Positions 49,444-59,138 of a DNA stretch of 63,115 bases are shown here, piece by piece (position 1 is the stretch's first letter; the number at the start of each line of letters is the position of its first letter). A program made the translations under genes and the position numbers. The stretch lies in contig NZ_LMUQ01000021.1 in NCBI RefSeq assembly GCF_009765865.1, positions 1 through 63,115 on the forward strand. Direction: 5' to 3'. Source of the stretch: Acidisoma sp. L85 (lineage in GTDB: Bacteria; Pseudomonadota; Alphaproteobacteria; Acetobacterales; Acetobacteraceae). The notes under the pieces were generated by a model, which ran no database searches, was not told where the DNA came from, and saw only the letters and a program-made list of their open reading frames with translations.

Positions 49444-49768
49444 TGCAGCTTCAATTGAGGGACGGCCCGCGCACATGGCGACAGAGAACATTCTGGTGTC
49501 GGAATAGGAGTGGGACGCGTCCGAGGCTTGAATGACGGTCGTCTTCCGTCGTTCCTTGAATTTGATGATGGCAGGTCCACAAAGAGCAAAAATCACCCGC
49601 GGGCAGTGGCGACCGATTCAGCTGTAGAACGTAGTGCCGATGCGACTGCCGACGGCACGGGCAGAATGAAGCGGCGGCGCTCTGCGACACGCTGTCAAGC
49701 CAGATATGTTGTCTCCGTGCGCGATTTTAGCCCGCGGTCACTTTCCCACGTTGCAGATGATCGCACGC

Positions 49769-49782
49769 TTGATCTGGCGCAA
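49769..49782 (+). promoter_or_regulatory. Half-conserved FixK/FNR site TTGATCTGGCGCAA
   Basis: The left arm is perfect and the right arm has two mismatches. It lies 58 bp (centre) before the alcohol dehydrogenase start, the same spacing as the better boxes. Confidence 0.4.
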
Positions 49783-49833
49783 AGCGCCGCTCGTGTGCGC
49801 GCCTAATCTAACCCCACTGGAAAGGGCAAGATC

Positions 49834-50907
49834 ATGACGAAAACGATGAGAGCCGCGGTTGTTCACTCCTTCGGCAAGCCACTGGTGATCGAGGATGTCC
49901 CGATACCTGTGCCCGGGCCGGGCGAGCTACTCGTGAAAGTCATTGCCTGCGGCGTATGCCATACCGACCTTCACGCCGCTGAGGGCGATTGGCCGGTGAA
50001 GCCTGTGCCGCCGTTCATTCCGGGCCACGAGGTGGCGGGTGTGGTGGCCGCTATTGGGCCTGGCGTAAGTGATTTCAAAGAGGGCGATCCGGTCGGTGTC
50101 GCGTGGCTCCATGACGCCTGCATGCGCTGCGAATACTGCGAGACCGGTTGGGAGACGCTCTGCGAGCACCAGCACGACACCGGCTATAGCTGCGACGGCG
50201 GCTTTGCCGAATACGTCATCGCCTCGGCAGCCTTCGTGGCCCGTCTTCCGGTTGGCGTCGATTTCGCGCAGATCGCGCCGATTCTGTGTGCGGGTGTCAC
50301 AACGTACAAGGGCCTAAAGGAGACCGAGGCCCGTCCGGGCGAGTGGGTCGCTATTTCAGGCGTCGGCGGTCTTGGTCACGTTGCAATCCAGTACGCCAAG
50401 GCCATGGGGCTTAAAGTCGTCGCGCTCGATGTGACCCCTGAGAAGCTTGCTTTGGCGCGCACAACAGGTGCGGACGTAGCCGTCAACGCTCAGTCGCCGG
50501 ATGCGGTCGCCGAGGTTCTAAAGGCGACGGACGGCGGAGCGCATGGGATTCTTGTGACAGCCGTTTCGCCGCCAGCTTTCTCGCAGGCGCTGCATATGGT
50601 GCGACGTAAGGGTACGATCGCGCTCGTCGGCCTGCCGCCCGGCGAGTTTCCGACGCCAATTTTCGATGTAGTACTAAAACGCATCACCTTGCGTGGGTCA
50701 ATTGTCGGCAGCCGTCGCGACCTCGACGAAGCGATCGTCTTCGCGATGGAGGGCAAAGTAAAGGCCGAGATTACCAGGGCACCGCTCGGTGACATCAACA
50801 AAATTTTCTCGCAACTCAAAGCGGGCAGGGTTGAAGGCCGTATGGTACTGGATTTCACGGCGCCACTGGAGACGTCAGTGAAGGAACCGGAAGTCGCGTA
50901 TGCATAA
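49834..50907 (+). CDS. Zinc-dependent alcohol dehydrogenase (AdhP-like)
   Basis: A 357-residue MDR enzyme. Catalytic zinc ligands are in CGVCHTDLHAAEGDW and PGHEVAG; the structural zinc Cys cluster is CMRCEYCETGWETLC; the NAD-binding motif is GVGGLGHVAIQYAKAMG. It resembles ethanol-active AdhP/AdhA enzymes that regenerate NAD under low oxygen. GGAAAGGG precedes ATG 49834. A weak FixK/FNR site lies upstream. Confidence 0.94.
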   Translation: MTKTMRAAVVHSFGKPLVIEDVPIPVPGPGELLVKVIACGVCHTDLHAAEGDWPVKPVPPFIPGHEVAGVVAAIGPGVSDFKEGDPVGVAWLHDACMRCEYCETGWETLCEHQHDTGYSCDGGFAEYVIASAAFVARLPVGVDFAQIAPILCAGVTTYKGLKETEARPGEWVAISGVGGLGHVAIQYAKAMGLKVVALDVTPEKLALARTTGADVAVNAQSPDAVAEVLKATDGGAHGILVTAVSPPAFSQALHMVRRKGTIALVGLPPGEFPTPIFDVVLKRITLRGSIVGSRRDLDEAIVFAMEGKVKAEITRAPLGDINKIFSQLKAGRVEGRMVLDFTAPLETSVKEPEVAYA

Positions 50908-51079
50908 GTTCGCCCGATGACTTGCGAGCATTCCCGATCGTAGCTGACGGCACGTTCGTGTGCTTGAGTGTCGGCGGCCAAGGAGTCACGCAGCGCTCTG
51001 CAGAGACCGATCGTAGCCCTGCTTCAGTTGGCGCGATCGGTCAAGAGCCCAATGGAATAGCCGATGTGCGAAGGTCAGC

Positions 51080-52063
51080 ATGAGAGCAATGGTCTTGAGA
51101 GCGATCGGCCAACCTTTACGTCTAGAAAGCCGCCCTGACCCCTTGCCGAGTGCCGGGGAAATTCGGGTGCGCGTCGAGGCCTGCGCGGTTTGCCGGACGG
51201 ACCTCCACGTGATTGACGGCGAATTGCCAGACCCGAGGCTGCCCATTGTTCCGGGTCATGAGATCGTCGGAATCGTAGAAGCCCTGGGAGAAAATGTGTC
51301 GCAGCCGGCGCTCGGCACCCGCGTGGGCATTCCCTGGCTCGGGCATACTTGCGGTCATTGTCCCTACTGCAATGCGGGACGGGAAAACCTCTGCGATAAG
51401 CCAGCCTTCACCGGGTTTACCCGTGACGGCGGCTTCGCGACCCATGTGGTGGCAGATGCCGCCTTTGCTTTCCCTCTCATTGGCTTTGACAATCCCGTCG
51501 CGGCCGCTCCGCTGATGTGTGCCGGCTTGATCGGGTGGCGATCTCTCCGAATGGCCGGGGACGGACTCAGAATCGGCCTCTACGGCTTCGGCGCCGCCGC
51601 TCACATCCTGGCACAAGTATGCAGATGGCAGGAGCGGCAGGTCTATGCATTCACACATGCCGGAGACGCAGTTGCGCAGGAGTTCGCCGCAAAGCTCGGC
51701 GCTTGCTGGACGGGAAGCTCGGAGGAAAGACCTCCTGAAGAGCTGGACGCAGCGATAATCTTCGCCCCGGTCGGCGCGCTGGTACCGAACGCGCTCCTTT
51801 CGGTGCGGAAGGGGGGGCGAGTCGTCTGTGGAGGAATCCACATGAGCGACATCCCGCAGTTCCCATACAGCTCGCTCTGGGAAGAACGTCAGCTGGTTTC
51901 TGTGGCCAATTTAACCAGGCAAGACGCGCTGGAATTCCTAGCGATCGCGCCACAGGCGGCAGTCAAAACGGTGACGACGGTCTACCCCCTCGAACGAGCC
52001 AACGAGGCGCTCGCCGATCTGCGGGCCGGCCGATTTCAAGGCGCAGCAGTCCTGGTTCCATAA
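51080..52063 (+). CDS. Zinc-dependent alcohol dehydrogenase family protein
   Basis: A 327-residue MDR enzyme distinct from its neighbour. Catalytic zinc motifs CAVCRTDLHVIDGEL and PGHEIVG and the structural cluster CGHCPYCNAGRENLC are complete. The nucleotide loop is GLYGFGAAAHILAQV, so Gly-x-Gly-x-x-Ala rather than the usual GxGxxG. Slightly shorter than AdhP. AAGGT precedes ATG 51080. It follows the first alcohol dehydrogenase by about 170 bp. Substrate unknown. Confidence 0.92.
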   Translation: MRAMVLRAIGQPLRLESRPDPLPSAGEIRVRVEACAVCRTDLHVIDGELPDPRLPIVPGHEIVGIVEALGENVSQPALGTRVGIPWLGHTCGHCPYCNAGRENLCDKPAFTGFTRDGGFATHVVADAAFAFPLIGFDNPVAAAPLMCAGLIGWRSLRMAGDGLRIGLYGFGAAAHILAQVCRWQERQVYAFTHAGDAVAQEFAAKLGACWTGSSEERPPEELDAAIIFAPVGALVPNALLSVRKGGRVVCGGIHMSDIPQFPYSSLWEERQLVSVANLTRQDALEFLAIAPQAAVKTVTTVYPLERANEALADLRAGRFQGAAVLVP

Positions 52064-52088
52064 ACAACGCCGATCGAGTTCGCAACAA

Positions 52089-52364
52089 CTATAGAAGTTC
52101 CCTCACGAGGGAGCTTAATCCCCGGATCGCAATCAAATCGGAGACCAGGGCTTCTGGGGCTTGAGACGTTTTAACAAAGCATCCGAGCGCACTCCACTGA
52201 GTCCTTTCAAAGAAGCCCAGCTGATCGATATCGGATATTAGCTGGGGACAACCTCGGATGTTACTGAGCACTTTCGAAGTCACGCGCCGCGCGGTCCGAC
52301 AGGAAGCTCGCGTTCGCTGGACTCCGGAGGTCTCATCGGAAAACTTCGTCACGGTTGACCGCAA
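52089..52364 (-). CDS. Possible small protein, uncertain
   Basis: A 91-residue frame in the gap between the second alcohol dehydrogenase and the hybrid kinase. The C-terminal two-thirds (IRGCPQLISDIDQLGFFERT...) has plausible protein composition, but no domain, ribosome site or box supports it. It may be a remnant or a chance frame. Confidence 0.2.
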   Translation of the reverse strand: MRSTVTKFSDETSGVQRTRASCRTARRVTSKVLSNIRGCPQLISDIDQLGFFERTQWSALGCFVKTSQAPEALVSDLIAIRGLSSLVRELL

Positions 52365-52428
52365 GACTTGTTGTGGTTTCTTCGATAGAGACCAAGGGTC
52401 GATTTTGTTCGATCGCGCTCGTTGTCAA

Positions 52429-54351
52429 TCAAACCTGACCGTCAAGAAGCTCCCGAATGCGAACAGCTAGCTCACCGGCGGTATAGGGTTTTTTCAACCA
52501 GTTACTCGCCGGGGCCAGTTCGCGTCTGCCGGCGCGGCCTTCCGAATATCCGGAGGTCAAAAGGATTTTGATATCTGGACGGGTCGACCGCACCTCCTTT
52601 GCCAGTTCGTCACCGGTTATGTCTCCGGGCATGACGACATCGGTGAAGAGCAGCTTGATTTCAGGACGGGAGGAAAGCAAGCTCAGCGCCTCAGCGCCGT
52701 TCATTGCTTCGATGACACTATAGCCCATTTCTGTTAGCCGCGAGACGGCAACGCGGCGGACGCGTGCGTCGTCTTCGACAACAAGAATCGTTTCGGTGCC
52801 GCCAGGCATCTTCTCTCGCCTGCGAATGGTCGTCTCCGGGTCGTCGCCGCTGCGGGCCTGACTAGCAGGGGCAGGGGGAAGAAACAGCCGCACGCTGGTG
52901 CCCATGCCAGGCTCGCTGCTGAGTTGGATGTGCCCGCCGGACTGCTTGACGAAGCCATAGACCATGCTGAGGCCAAGGCCAGTACCCGCGCCCACATCCT
53001 TCGTAGTGAAGAATGGCTCGAACGCATGCTTTCTCACCTCGTCGGACATTCCGGTCCCAGTATCGGTAACGGAGATTGACACATAGTTTCCAGTGCGTGC
53101 CTCAGGATGCATTTGTGCATAAGCGGTATCAAGCCGCGTCGCCGAAAGTTCCACTGTAAGCTTCCCACCACGCGGCATGGCAGAGCGAGCGTTCAAAGTG
53201 AGATTGAGAAGGGCATTTTGCAGTTGCGACGGGTCCACGAGCACCTGATGTGTAGAGCCTGAGACGATGGTGCATAGCTCAATTGCCTCCCCAAGAGTTC
53301 GCCGCAGAAGATCGGAGAAGCTGAGTATGAGCTGACCAACATTGATCAACTGCGGATGGAGCGACTGGCGCCGCCCGAAGGCCAATAATTGCTCAGTCAG
53401 CTTCGCCCCATCACTCGCGGCATCTTGAGCCTCGCGTACAAGCAAACCGAGTTCTTTGCTGTCGACCCGGCTCTCAATCATCTCAAGATTGCCGCTGATG
53501 ACCGTCAAAAGATTATTGAAGTCGTGGGCGATGCCACCCGTCAATTGTCCAACGGCCTCCATCTTATGAGCTTGACGGAGCTCCTCTTCGATTTTGTGTC
53601 GGCTGGTGAGATCGCGAATGAAACCTGTAAAAATGCGGTTGCCGCTCGTTACCGCCTCGCCGATCGCTAGTTCCATAGAGAAATGGGTGCCATCTTTGCG
53701 AAGACCGGTGACGACACGCCCATAGCCAATTATGCGCCGCTCTCCGGTTCTCAGATAGTGCGAGAGATAGCCGTCATGAGCATCGCGATCTGGCTGTGGC
53801 ATCAAGATGCGAACATTCTGCCCTAGTATCTCCGTAGTCTCGTAGCCGAACAGCCGTTCTGCAGCAGCGCTGAAAGAGCTTATCTTGCCGGCTTCATCGA
53901 TCACCACCATCGCCTCTGGCAGGGTTTCCAAGATCGACCGCAGATGTGCTTCCCTGGTGATGAGGTCAATCTGCGTTTGCTTTAGGGCAGTTACGTCGAC
54001 GTTAGTCTCGACGATCGCGAAGCCCGACGGGTCCTCCGACAACACCGCCACCCAACGGCTGGCAACGAAGATCGCTCGTCCGTCCTTGTGCCGGTGCGTG
54101 AGCTCGCCCTTCCAAATGTCACTATCGCGTAAATGGGCGCGGATGCTTTCGAGGGGTTCTAGGAAATCGGTCTCCAAAAACTCGTGAACAATCCGACCGA
54201 CTGCCTCCTCGCGGCTCCATCCGTAAAGCTCCTCGCACCCAGTGGTCCAACGGCTGATTACGCCGTCAAAGCCGTGAACGATGATGTTGGCGCTGTCGAG
54301 AATGCGGACAATTTCATCAAGGCTGTGGCCGCTAGTGACCTTTGACTTCAA
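52429..54351 (-). CDS. FixL-like haem-PAS hybrid histidine kinase with receiver
   Basis: A 640-residue soluble kinase: PAS1 (about 10-125), PAS2 (about 132-255), HisKA with His276 in GGIAHDFNN, HATPase (G boxes DTGTGM and [11 protein letters not shown]), and a C-terminal receiver (about 520-640) with Asp571 in [10 protein letters not shown] and Lys in KKPYT. PAS2 closely follows Fix[36 protein letters not shown], and FTGFIRDLT. The haem ligand His200 of B. japonicum FixL corresponds to His192 and the distal Arg220 to Arg212; Arg206 and His214 correspond to His and Arg. This predicts oxygen sensing by haem. The gene precedes nothing downstream and lies 17 bp after the FixK-like gene. Confidence 0.93.
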   Translation of the reverse strand: MKSKVTSGHSLDEIVRILDSANIIVHGFDGVISRWTTGCEELYGWSREEAVGRIVHEFLETDFLEPLESIRAHLRDSDIWKGELTHRHKDGRAIFVASRWVAVLSEDPSGFAIVETNVDVTALKQTQIDLITREAHLRSILETLPEAMVVIDEAGKISSFSAAAERLFGYETTEILGQNVRILMPQPDRDAHDGYLSHYLRTGERRIIGYGRVVTGLRKDGTHFSMELAIGEAVTSGNRIFTGFIRDLTSRHKIEEELRQAHKMEAVGQLTGGIAHDFNNLLTVISGNLEMIESRVDSKELGLLVREAQDAASDGAKLTEQLLAFGRRQSLHPQLINVGQLILSFSDLLRRTLGEAIELCTIVSGSTHQVLVDPSQLQNALLNLTLNARSAMPRGGKLTVELSATRLDTAYAQMHPEARTGNYVSISVTDTGTGMSDEVRKHAFEPFFTTKDVGAGTGLGLSMVYGFVKQSGGHIQLSSEPGMGTSVRLFLPPAPASQARSGDDPETTIRRREKMPGGTETILVVEDDARVRRVAVSRLTEMGYSVIEAMNGAEALSLLSSRPEIKLLFTDVVMPGDITGDELAKEVRSTRPDIKILLTSGYSEGRAGRRELAPASNWLKKPYTAGELAVRIRELLDGQV

Positions 54352-54368
54352 AGCAGGCGTAACCTTCC

Positions 54369-55139
54369 TTATTGTGCCGTGTAATACTCAGGCCATACGG
54401 CTCGCCGTATCGAATTAGTTTCGTCGGAAGCGTACCCCACGTCGCCCTCGCCGGCAAGCACCAGGAGCTTCGCCAGCCTTTTTATAACAACGGCATGGCG
54501 CCCCGTCGGGGCGATAACGCCACAAGTCGTCAGCTTCGTCATCGTACGTGATACCGTTTCGATCGTGAGACCGAGATAATCGGCCATGTCCTGGCGCGTC
54601 ATCGGCAGCTCTATAACAGGCTGCTCCTGCTGCTCCCGGCGCAGCCGCCGCATTATGACGAGCAGGAAGCTGCTGACACGTTCTTCAGCACTTTTGCGTG
54701 CCAGGAGCACCATCTGGTCTTGTGCGGCCGCCATTTCGTCGCAGAGCTGGGCAAAGAGTTGGGGACGAAGGTCGGGGGAATGGTTGATCTCATCTTGAAA
54801 CCGAGTGCGCCCGAAGCGGCGGACTCTTGCCGTTGTTACCGCCTCGGCGGTATAAAGGTAGCTGTCTCGGAGAGAAACACCGAGGAGATCGCCGGGATAC
54901 ACGAAGCCCGTAATGACCCTGCGGCCGTCGCTCATAATCTTAAATATCCGCAGGACCCCTTCCGTGACGGCGAAGACATGACTTGCAGTATCGCCTTCCC
55001 AAAATACCGCCGATCCGGCCTCGAATCGTTCTGCCATCTGTTTGCTGAAAAGCTCTTCGATGGTCGACGGTTGATGGCAGGGGGGCGCGAAATCCGCGAC
55101 GACCCGGGTTTGCCGTGACATCGCACTTTCCGTGAACAT
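54369..55139 (-). CDS. FixK/FNR-type transcription regulator (Crp family)
   Basis: A 256-residue Crp/Fnr protein with an N-terminal cyclic-nucleotide-like barrel ([23 protein letters not shown]...[10 protein letters not shown]) and a C-terminal winged helix whose recognition helix reads [12 protein letters not shown]. The Glu and Ser/Arg in E-x-VSR are those of FNR/FixK proteins that read TTGAT-N4-ATCAA. The cysteine cluster needed for an FNR iron-sulfur centre is absent, as in FixK. ATG 55139 has AGAGG upstream; ATG 55121 is possible. Candidate activator for the boxes throughout the window. It is encoded directly upstream of the haem-PAS kinase. Confidence 0.92.
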   Translation of the reverse strand: MFTESAMSRQTRVVADFAPPCHQPSTIEELFSKQMAERFEAGSAVFWEGDTASHVFAVTEGVLRIFKIMSDGRRVITGFVYPGDLLGVSLRDSYLYTAEAVTTARVRRFGRTRFQDEINHSPDLRPQLFAQLCDEMAAAQDQMVLLARKSAEERVSSFLLVIMRRLRREQQEQPVIELPMTRQDMADYLGLTIETVSRTMTKLTTCGVIAPTGRHAVVIKRLAKLLVLAGEGDVGYASDETNSIRRAVWPEYYTAQ

Positions 55140-55173
55140 TGGCGACCTCTTTCCCGCGTGTTGACGCGGGCAG

Positions 55174-55187
55174 TTGAGCCAGCTCAC
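55174..55187 (-). promoter_or_regulatory. Weak FixK/FNR-like site TTGAGCCAGCTCAC
   Basis: Three mismatches from TTGAT-N4-ATCAA. It lies about 40 bp upstream of the FixK-like start and could allow weak autoregulation, but chance is possible. Confidence 0.25.
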
Positions 55188-55278
55188 GTGACGGCGTAAC
55201 GATGGCAGTGTTCTCGTTGGTGCGAGATTGTGACGGACTGTAACATGGGGAGAGACGCGCTGGTCTCCAAAATTAGAC

Positions 55279-56007
55279 GTGGCTGAACCACAGACCCGCT
55301 CCGAGCATGTTCTCGTCGTGGACGACGATGCGCGTATTCGTCAAATGCTCACTCGTTACCTTGAGGAGCAGGGCTATCGGGTCACAGGGGTCGCGGACGG
55401 CCAAGCTATGCGAGAATTCTTACGAGACACCGTGGTCGACATCATCCTGCTTGACCTTGTCCTGCCCGGTGAAGACGGCCTGGGTTTAGCCCGCTGGGTC
55501 AGGTCACTTTCCGACGTGCCGATCATGATGCTGACCGGCCGCGACGATGTCATTGACCGGATCGTTGGACTGGAGATCGGCGCCGACGACTATATCGCCA
55601 AGCCGTTCCATCTGCGGGAGGTGCTGGCGCGATTGAAGACCGTCCTCCGTCGCCGGCAACCTCCAACATCGTCGAACCGAGCCGAAGATAGAGATGTTTT
55701 TCGGTTCGAAGGCTGGGTTCTAGATTTGGGGCGGCGACAACTGCTCACCAGCGATGGCTTGGAAGTTGTCCTCACGACCGGGGAGTTCGATATGCTGGTC
55801 GCGTTAGCAAAACATCCGGGACGAGTATTCTCGCGGGAGGTGCTCATGGACCTGACACACGGAAGAACATTGGAAGCATTCGACAGGACAATAGATGCAC
55901 AAATCGCGCGGCTGCGAAAAAAAATAGAACAAGATGTGAAGAGGCCAATGCTCATAAAATCAGTGAGAGGTATCGGCTACGTCTTCACGGGCAAACCGAT
56001 CATCTGA
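55279..56007 (+). CDS. OmpR-family response regulator
   Basis: A 242-residue regulator: receiver (about 10-125) with acidic pocket VVDDDAR, phosphoacceptor Asp59 in LLDLVLPGEDG, and Lys in AKPFHLRE; then a winged helix (about 145-238) with GEFDMLVALAKHPGRVFSREVLMDL and RTIDAQIARLRKKIE ending in RGIGYVF. The GTG start at 55279 has only a weak ribosome site. It is transcribed away from the FixK-like gene. No dedicated OmpR-type kinase is adjacent, so its partner may be the hybrid kinase or lie elsewhere. Confidence 0.93.
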   Translation: MAEPQTRSEHVLVVDDDARIRQMLTRYLEEQGYRVTGVADGQAMREFLRDTVVDIILLDLVLPGEDGLGLARWVRSLSDVPIMMLTGRDDVIDRIVGLEIGADDYIAKPFHLREVLARLKTVLRRRQPPTSSNRAEDRDVFRFEGWVLDLGRRQLLTSDGLEVVLTTGEFDMLVALAKHPGRVFSREVLMDLTHGRTLEAFDRTIDAQIARLRKKIEQDVKRPMLIKSVRGIGYVFTGKPII

Positions 56008-56020
56008 ATACCATAGGTTC

Positions 56021-56491
56021 TCAATCTTTAGCTGAGGTGTGTCCGTTCAGGATTATCACCAGACCATGATCGCGCCGGTCAATCTCCAGATCGCCAAGAT
56101 CAGGCATGCACCTATCCTGCCACAGCGTCCAGACGCGGATTGTGTCACAGGCTTCCCTTTTTGCGAGCGCTTTTAGGTGTCGGAGAAGATCGGTTGCGAC
56201 GCCAGCTTCATCGGCAACGCTAGTTATAACGAAGAATGACACATCCAGCATCCGGTCATGCAAAAGATGTCTTCTGACGGCACAAAGGCATAATCCTTGG
56301 ACGTACCCGACGGGGTTTACCGCGACGACAATGTCGTCCTGGTCGTCACCGTGGAAGCTGGAAACCAGCCTCTCCTCGCAAAGCGCCCGCCAATTCTCAA
56401 GATCAAGCTTGGGCACAAGAGGATGGACTAGAAGGTAGGCTGGATCAATCTGCTCTCTAGCTATACGGCCGACGTTGTAGGTGACAGGCAT
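56021..56491 (-). CDS. Uncharacterised protein, possibly GNAT-fold
   Basis: A 156-residue protein converging on the response regulator gene, with 13 bp between stops. The layout (HPLVPKLDLENWRALCEERL, VNPVGYVQGLCLCAVR, VSFFVITSVADEAGVATDLLRHLKALA) is suggestive of a GNAT acetyltransferase: a strand, then a helix after a loop at the acetyl-CoA position. The diagnostic R/Q-x-x-G-x-G/A loop is not convincing. AAGGAG lies 8 nt before ATG 56491. Confidence 0.75.
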   Translation of the reverse strand: MPVTYNVGRIAREQIDPAYLLVHPLVPKLDLENWRALCEERLVSSFHGDDQDDIVVAVNPVGYVQGLCLCAVRRHLLHDRMLDVSFFVITSVADEAGVATDLLRHLKALAKREACDTIRVWTLWQDRCMPDLGDLEIDRRDHGLVIILNGHTSAKD

Positions 56492-57261
56492 CGTTGGTGC
56501 TCCTTATCGTCCTCCTTTAAGGTCCGGCTAAAGTCCTAGATGTGATCCAGCGCAAACCAACCCCTAAATGTCGAATAAACAAGGACGTGAGGTTCTACCG
56601 CGCGAGAAAGGATTCGAAATTTAACGCCGCGAGCACCGGAGCCCGGACGGGGTCGTCGAGGACAGCGTCGGTTGAGCAAGGAAGGTTGTGCGCAGGAAGC
56701 GGGCCTTCCTAATACACTTCGCTACGCGGTCGCACCGGATCGGCTTCGCTTGTGACTAGCCGGGTGAAGCCGGTCTCTGGATCAGCCAAGATCTAGGCGG
56801 CCCAAGCTGGCTAACCGACGTCGGCTAGGTGGAACGACATGACGAAGGTTCTCGACGAGTCGTGGTGCCGGCGGGGATCGCCGCAAGCGTGGGATGAGGC
56901 GGCCCAGAGGCGCTACACCGCTGTCAGAGGGAAGGTCTCCGCCCGGGAAACAGTTGAATGACGGGGACGTGAAACCGTGCTCGTGACATCCTCCGGCCGC
57001 CTTGATTAGGACCTGGGACTAGCCTCTCCAGCCCTGGTTGGAGCTCTGGCTCAGGCGATAGAGCAGCAGGGCGGACCGCGCTAAGGGGTGATGGTCGGAA
57101 GCGATTTCTGACCGTTGGCGGCGACGGTCGGCCGCGCTTTGAAGATAGTGGGGGCAACTTGAAGCCTTACGGGCGATCCAGCGGCGATCAAATCCTCATC
57201 TCTGCGACTGGGGAAGGCCAACCTCAAGACGTCGCCAAAAATAACTGTGGAAGCGAACAAT
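56492..57261. other. Long non-coding stretch, possibly structured RNA
   Basis: About 770 bp with no convincing gene. From about 56689 it holds GTGCGCAGG followed by many short complementary GC-rich arms (for example GCCGGGTGAAGCCGGTC) and a GAACGACATGACGAAGG segment. This is reminiscent of group II intron domain I, but no reverse transcriptase or domain V was recognised here. Could be a truncated intron fragment. Confidence 0.25.
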
Positions 57262-57275
57262 TTGATATGAATCAA
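57262..57275 (+). promoter_or_regulatory. FixK/FNR box TTGATATGAATCAA
   Basis: Perfect consensus palindrome, centred 62 bp upstream of the small gene at 57331. Confidence 0.75.
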
Positions 57276-57330
57276 GCCATGGAAACCGCGGCAGGGCACC
57301 ATCCAAGCCGGATAGTTGAGGCAGTTCAAA

Positions 57331-57585
57331 ATGTATGAAGTTTTTGACGACTTCCTAACGACGGATACCTGGTACACGACACAGCGGCCAGACATGCACC
57401 GGTTCTACCTAGCGCTGGATCAGGTCGTCTGGAGGGAAGACTTCGATGGAGAAAAATTGGCCGCTTACATGTGCCAGAAAACGGGTCATTCACGGGACAG
57501 CTATATGGGAGCCGAAATTGGCCGGCTTGCGGACGCGGCGTGTACCGTTCACAATTTCCTCAGTGGCGCTGGACGCCTAACTTAG
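57331..57585 (+). CDS. Small protein of unknown function under a perfect FixK/FNR box
   Basis: An 84-residue protein (MYEVFDDFLTTDTWYTTQ...) rich in aromatic and acidic residues in its first half, with a YMCQKTGHSRDSYMG segment and two Cys. No signal peptide or membrane segment. ATG 57331 has GAGGCAG upstream; TTG 57316 is the alternative. Not recognised. The operator spacing matches that of the CBS genes, so it is probably strongly induced with them. Confidence 0.7.
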   Translation: MYEVFDDFLTTDTWYTTQRPDMHRFYLALDQVVWREDFDGEKLAAYMCQKTGHSRDSYMGAEIGRLADAACTVHNFLSGAGRLT

Positions 57586-57674
57586 TCAATGCCGGCTGGC
57601 GGTAGCAGCTTGGCCTCTCCGTAGCTCACGCGCGCTCCCACCAAGCACAGTAAAGCGGCAAAAAGGGAGCCCCC

Positions 57675-58175
57675 GTGACAGGAATAAAGTATGCACTGCC
57701 TCAGGAAGAGTTGCGCCTGCTAGCCCATTTGCGGCGCCGCCCCGATCGCCTTCGCAAGGGGGCCATTCAACCAGGGGAGACCACAGGCGCTCGGGTATCC
57801 GATGCAGTTACCGGCATCGTCGGGTCATGGCGTTTTATCATTATTCAAAGCATCCTACTTGTCATCTGGATGATTTTGAATACGATTGCCTTAATGCGGC
57901 ATTGGGATCCTTATCCCTTCATTCTTCTCAATCTAGTGTTATCTTTTCAAGCAGCCTACACTGCGCCGATCATCATGATGAGCCAGAACCGGCAAGCCGT
58001 TCTCGACCGCAGCGCCGCGAAGAGTGATTACGACGTCAACTTGAAATCGGAACTGGAGATTGAGCTGCTTCATGAGAAGATCGACCACATGCGTGAGGTT
58101 GAAGTAAGCAAACTTATAGAGATGATCGATAAGCTGCAATCGGCCATCGTTGATTTGAAGCTGCCCCAAGTTTGA
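57675..58175 (+). CDS. DUF1003 membrane protein
   Basis: A 166-residue protein of the DUF1003 family. Two membrane helices (FIIIQSILLVIWMILNTIAL and FILLNLVLSFQAAYTAPIIM) are followed by the family signature MMSQNRQAVLDRSAAKSDYDVNLKSELEI and a coiled C-terminal helix. GGGAG precedes GTG 57675. Function of the family is not established. Follows the small gene at 57331 by about 90 bp, perhaps in the same transcript. Confidence 0.92.
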   Translation: MTGIKYALPQEELRLLAHLRRRPDRLRKGAIQPGETTGARVSDAVTGIVGSWRFIIIQSILLVIWMILNTIALMRHWDPYPFILLNLVLSFQAAYTAPIIMMSQNRQAVLDRSAAKSDYDVNLKSELEIELLHEKIDHMREVEVSKLIEMIDKLQSAIVDLKLPQV

Positions 58176-58391
58176 CAGGAGCCTGTCAAGCTGTTCGGGC
58201 GTAGCTCCAATGTGCGGCCACCAATCTCTGTCCATGCCCGGAAGCGGGTTCCCGCGGTCGTCAAACGACGACATTGACGCGGATCGCGCCTTTCTCACTC
58301 CACCAGCGGAAGCGAACATACGGCACCGCCGCAATTAGCGTGCCCGGGCCGGTGTGCCGTCGAAGACGACCTCTGTCCGGCCGCGGCGTAG

Positions 58392-58511
58392 GTATATCTT
58401 GGTGCCATCATCATCACCGCCGCCATCGTCACGGTCCTGCGGCGCCGGGAGTTCTCGTACACACAATCGCTTGCCGCGTTCGCTGCTCTGCTCGTGCTAG
58501 CGGCATCCTGA
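58392..58511 (+). pseudogene. Possible tail of a small membrane protein
   Basis: After a TAG, a 39-residue frame reads VYLGAIIITAAIVTVLRRRE then a second hydrophobic stretch ending LLVLAAS and a stop. It looks like the end of a two-helix membrane protein, but no start codon or ribosome site exists, so it is probably a remnant. The rest of 58176-59055 holds nothing recognised. Confidence 0.25.
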
Positions 58512-59093
58512 GCCGTTGGCCCCCCGATAGCGAAGGTGCAGCCAGAAGACGACGCCGTGGCGCAAAGCGAATGCAGCAGGTGACGTTTTCCCAGAAACAT
58601 GTTAATAAATGAGTTTTCCGGAAGTTCTCAGATCCAAACAGGAAAACGGCGGCAGCTTAGTTGCTGGCTGGATCGGCCACTCGCACCAAGTTATCCGTCT
58701 ACATCTGAGGAGCACCGGCTCGCGGGTATCCTCCACAACAAGCCGGCACGCGCCCGACGTAGGGACCCGTCTTCACTGATTGTCTCCATTTGTGAAACAA
58801 TCGTTCCAGCCCCAGTATACCATCATCGTCGATGGCATGCGCGCTGCAACGTGCAGCAAATGGTTCCAGCAAGACCTCAGCCAATAGGGTTCGACGAACC
58901 GTCACCGTGGACATTGCCGTACCTATGCAGGAGGGGGAGGGTGGGCTGCCTTGATCACGGCGATGGGGGAGGAAGTTTCGCTGATCAGACGCAGCGGTTG
59001 GCCTCAGCGCCATCTGCCGTCGCCGAAGCCAGCAAGGGTCCAAAAGTGCGGATTGATCGGGATAGGGGGATGTCTCGCGACGCCACCCCTCCC

Positions 59094-59131
59094 ACACCAC
59101 CGGGCATACGGGTCACGTACCACGGCGGTTC
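59094..59131 (-). ncRNA. Group II intron domain V-like hairpin
   Basis: The minus strand reads GAACCGCCGTGGTACGTG then ACCCGTATGCCCGGTGGTGTG. It folds with CCGCCG paired to CGGTGG around an upper stem. The CGC in the lower stem matches the catalytic triad reported for class C introns (other classes have AGC). Confidence 0.55.
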
Positions 59132-59138
59132 GACCGGG

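Noticed and set aside
49510-49806. Frame of 98 residues before the alcohol dehydrogenase
   Set aside because: Arg/Ser-rich, no ribosome site, covers the promoter region and the weak box at 49769.
51122-51841. Antisense frame of 239 residues
   Set aside because: Lies wholly within the second alcohol dehydrogenase gene, whose zinc motifs are unambiguous.
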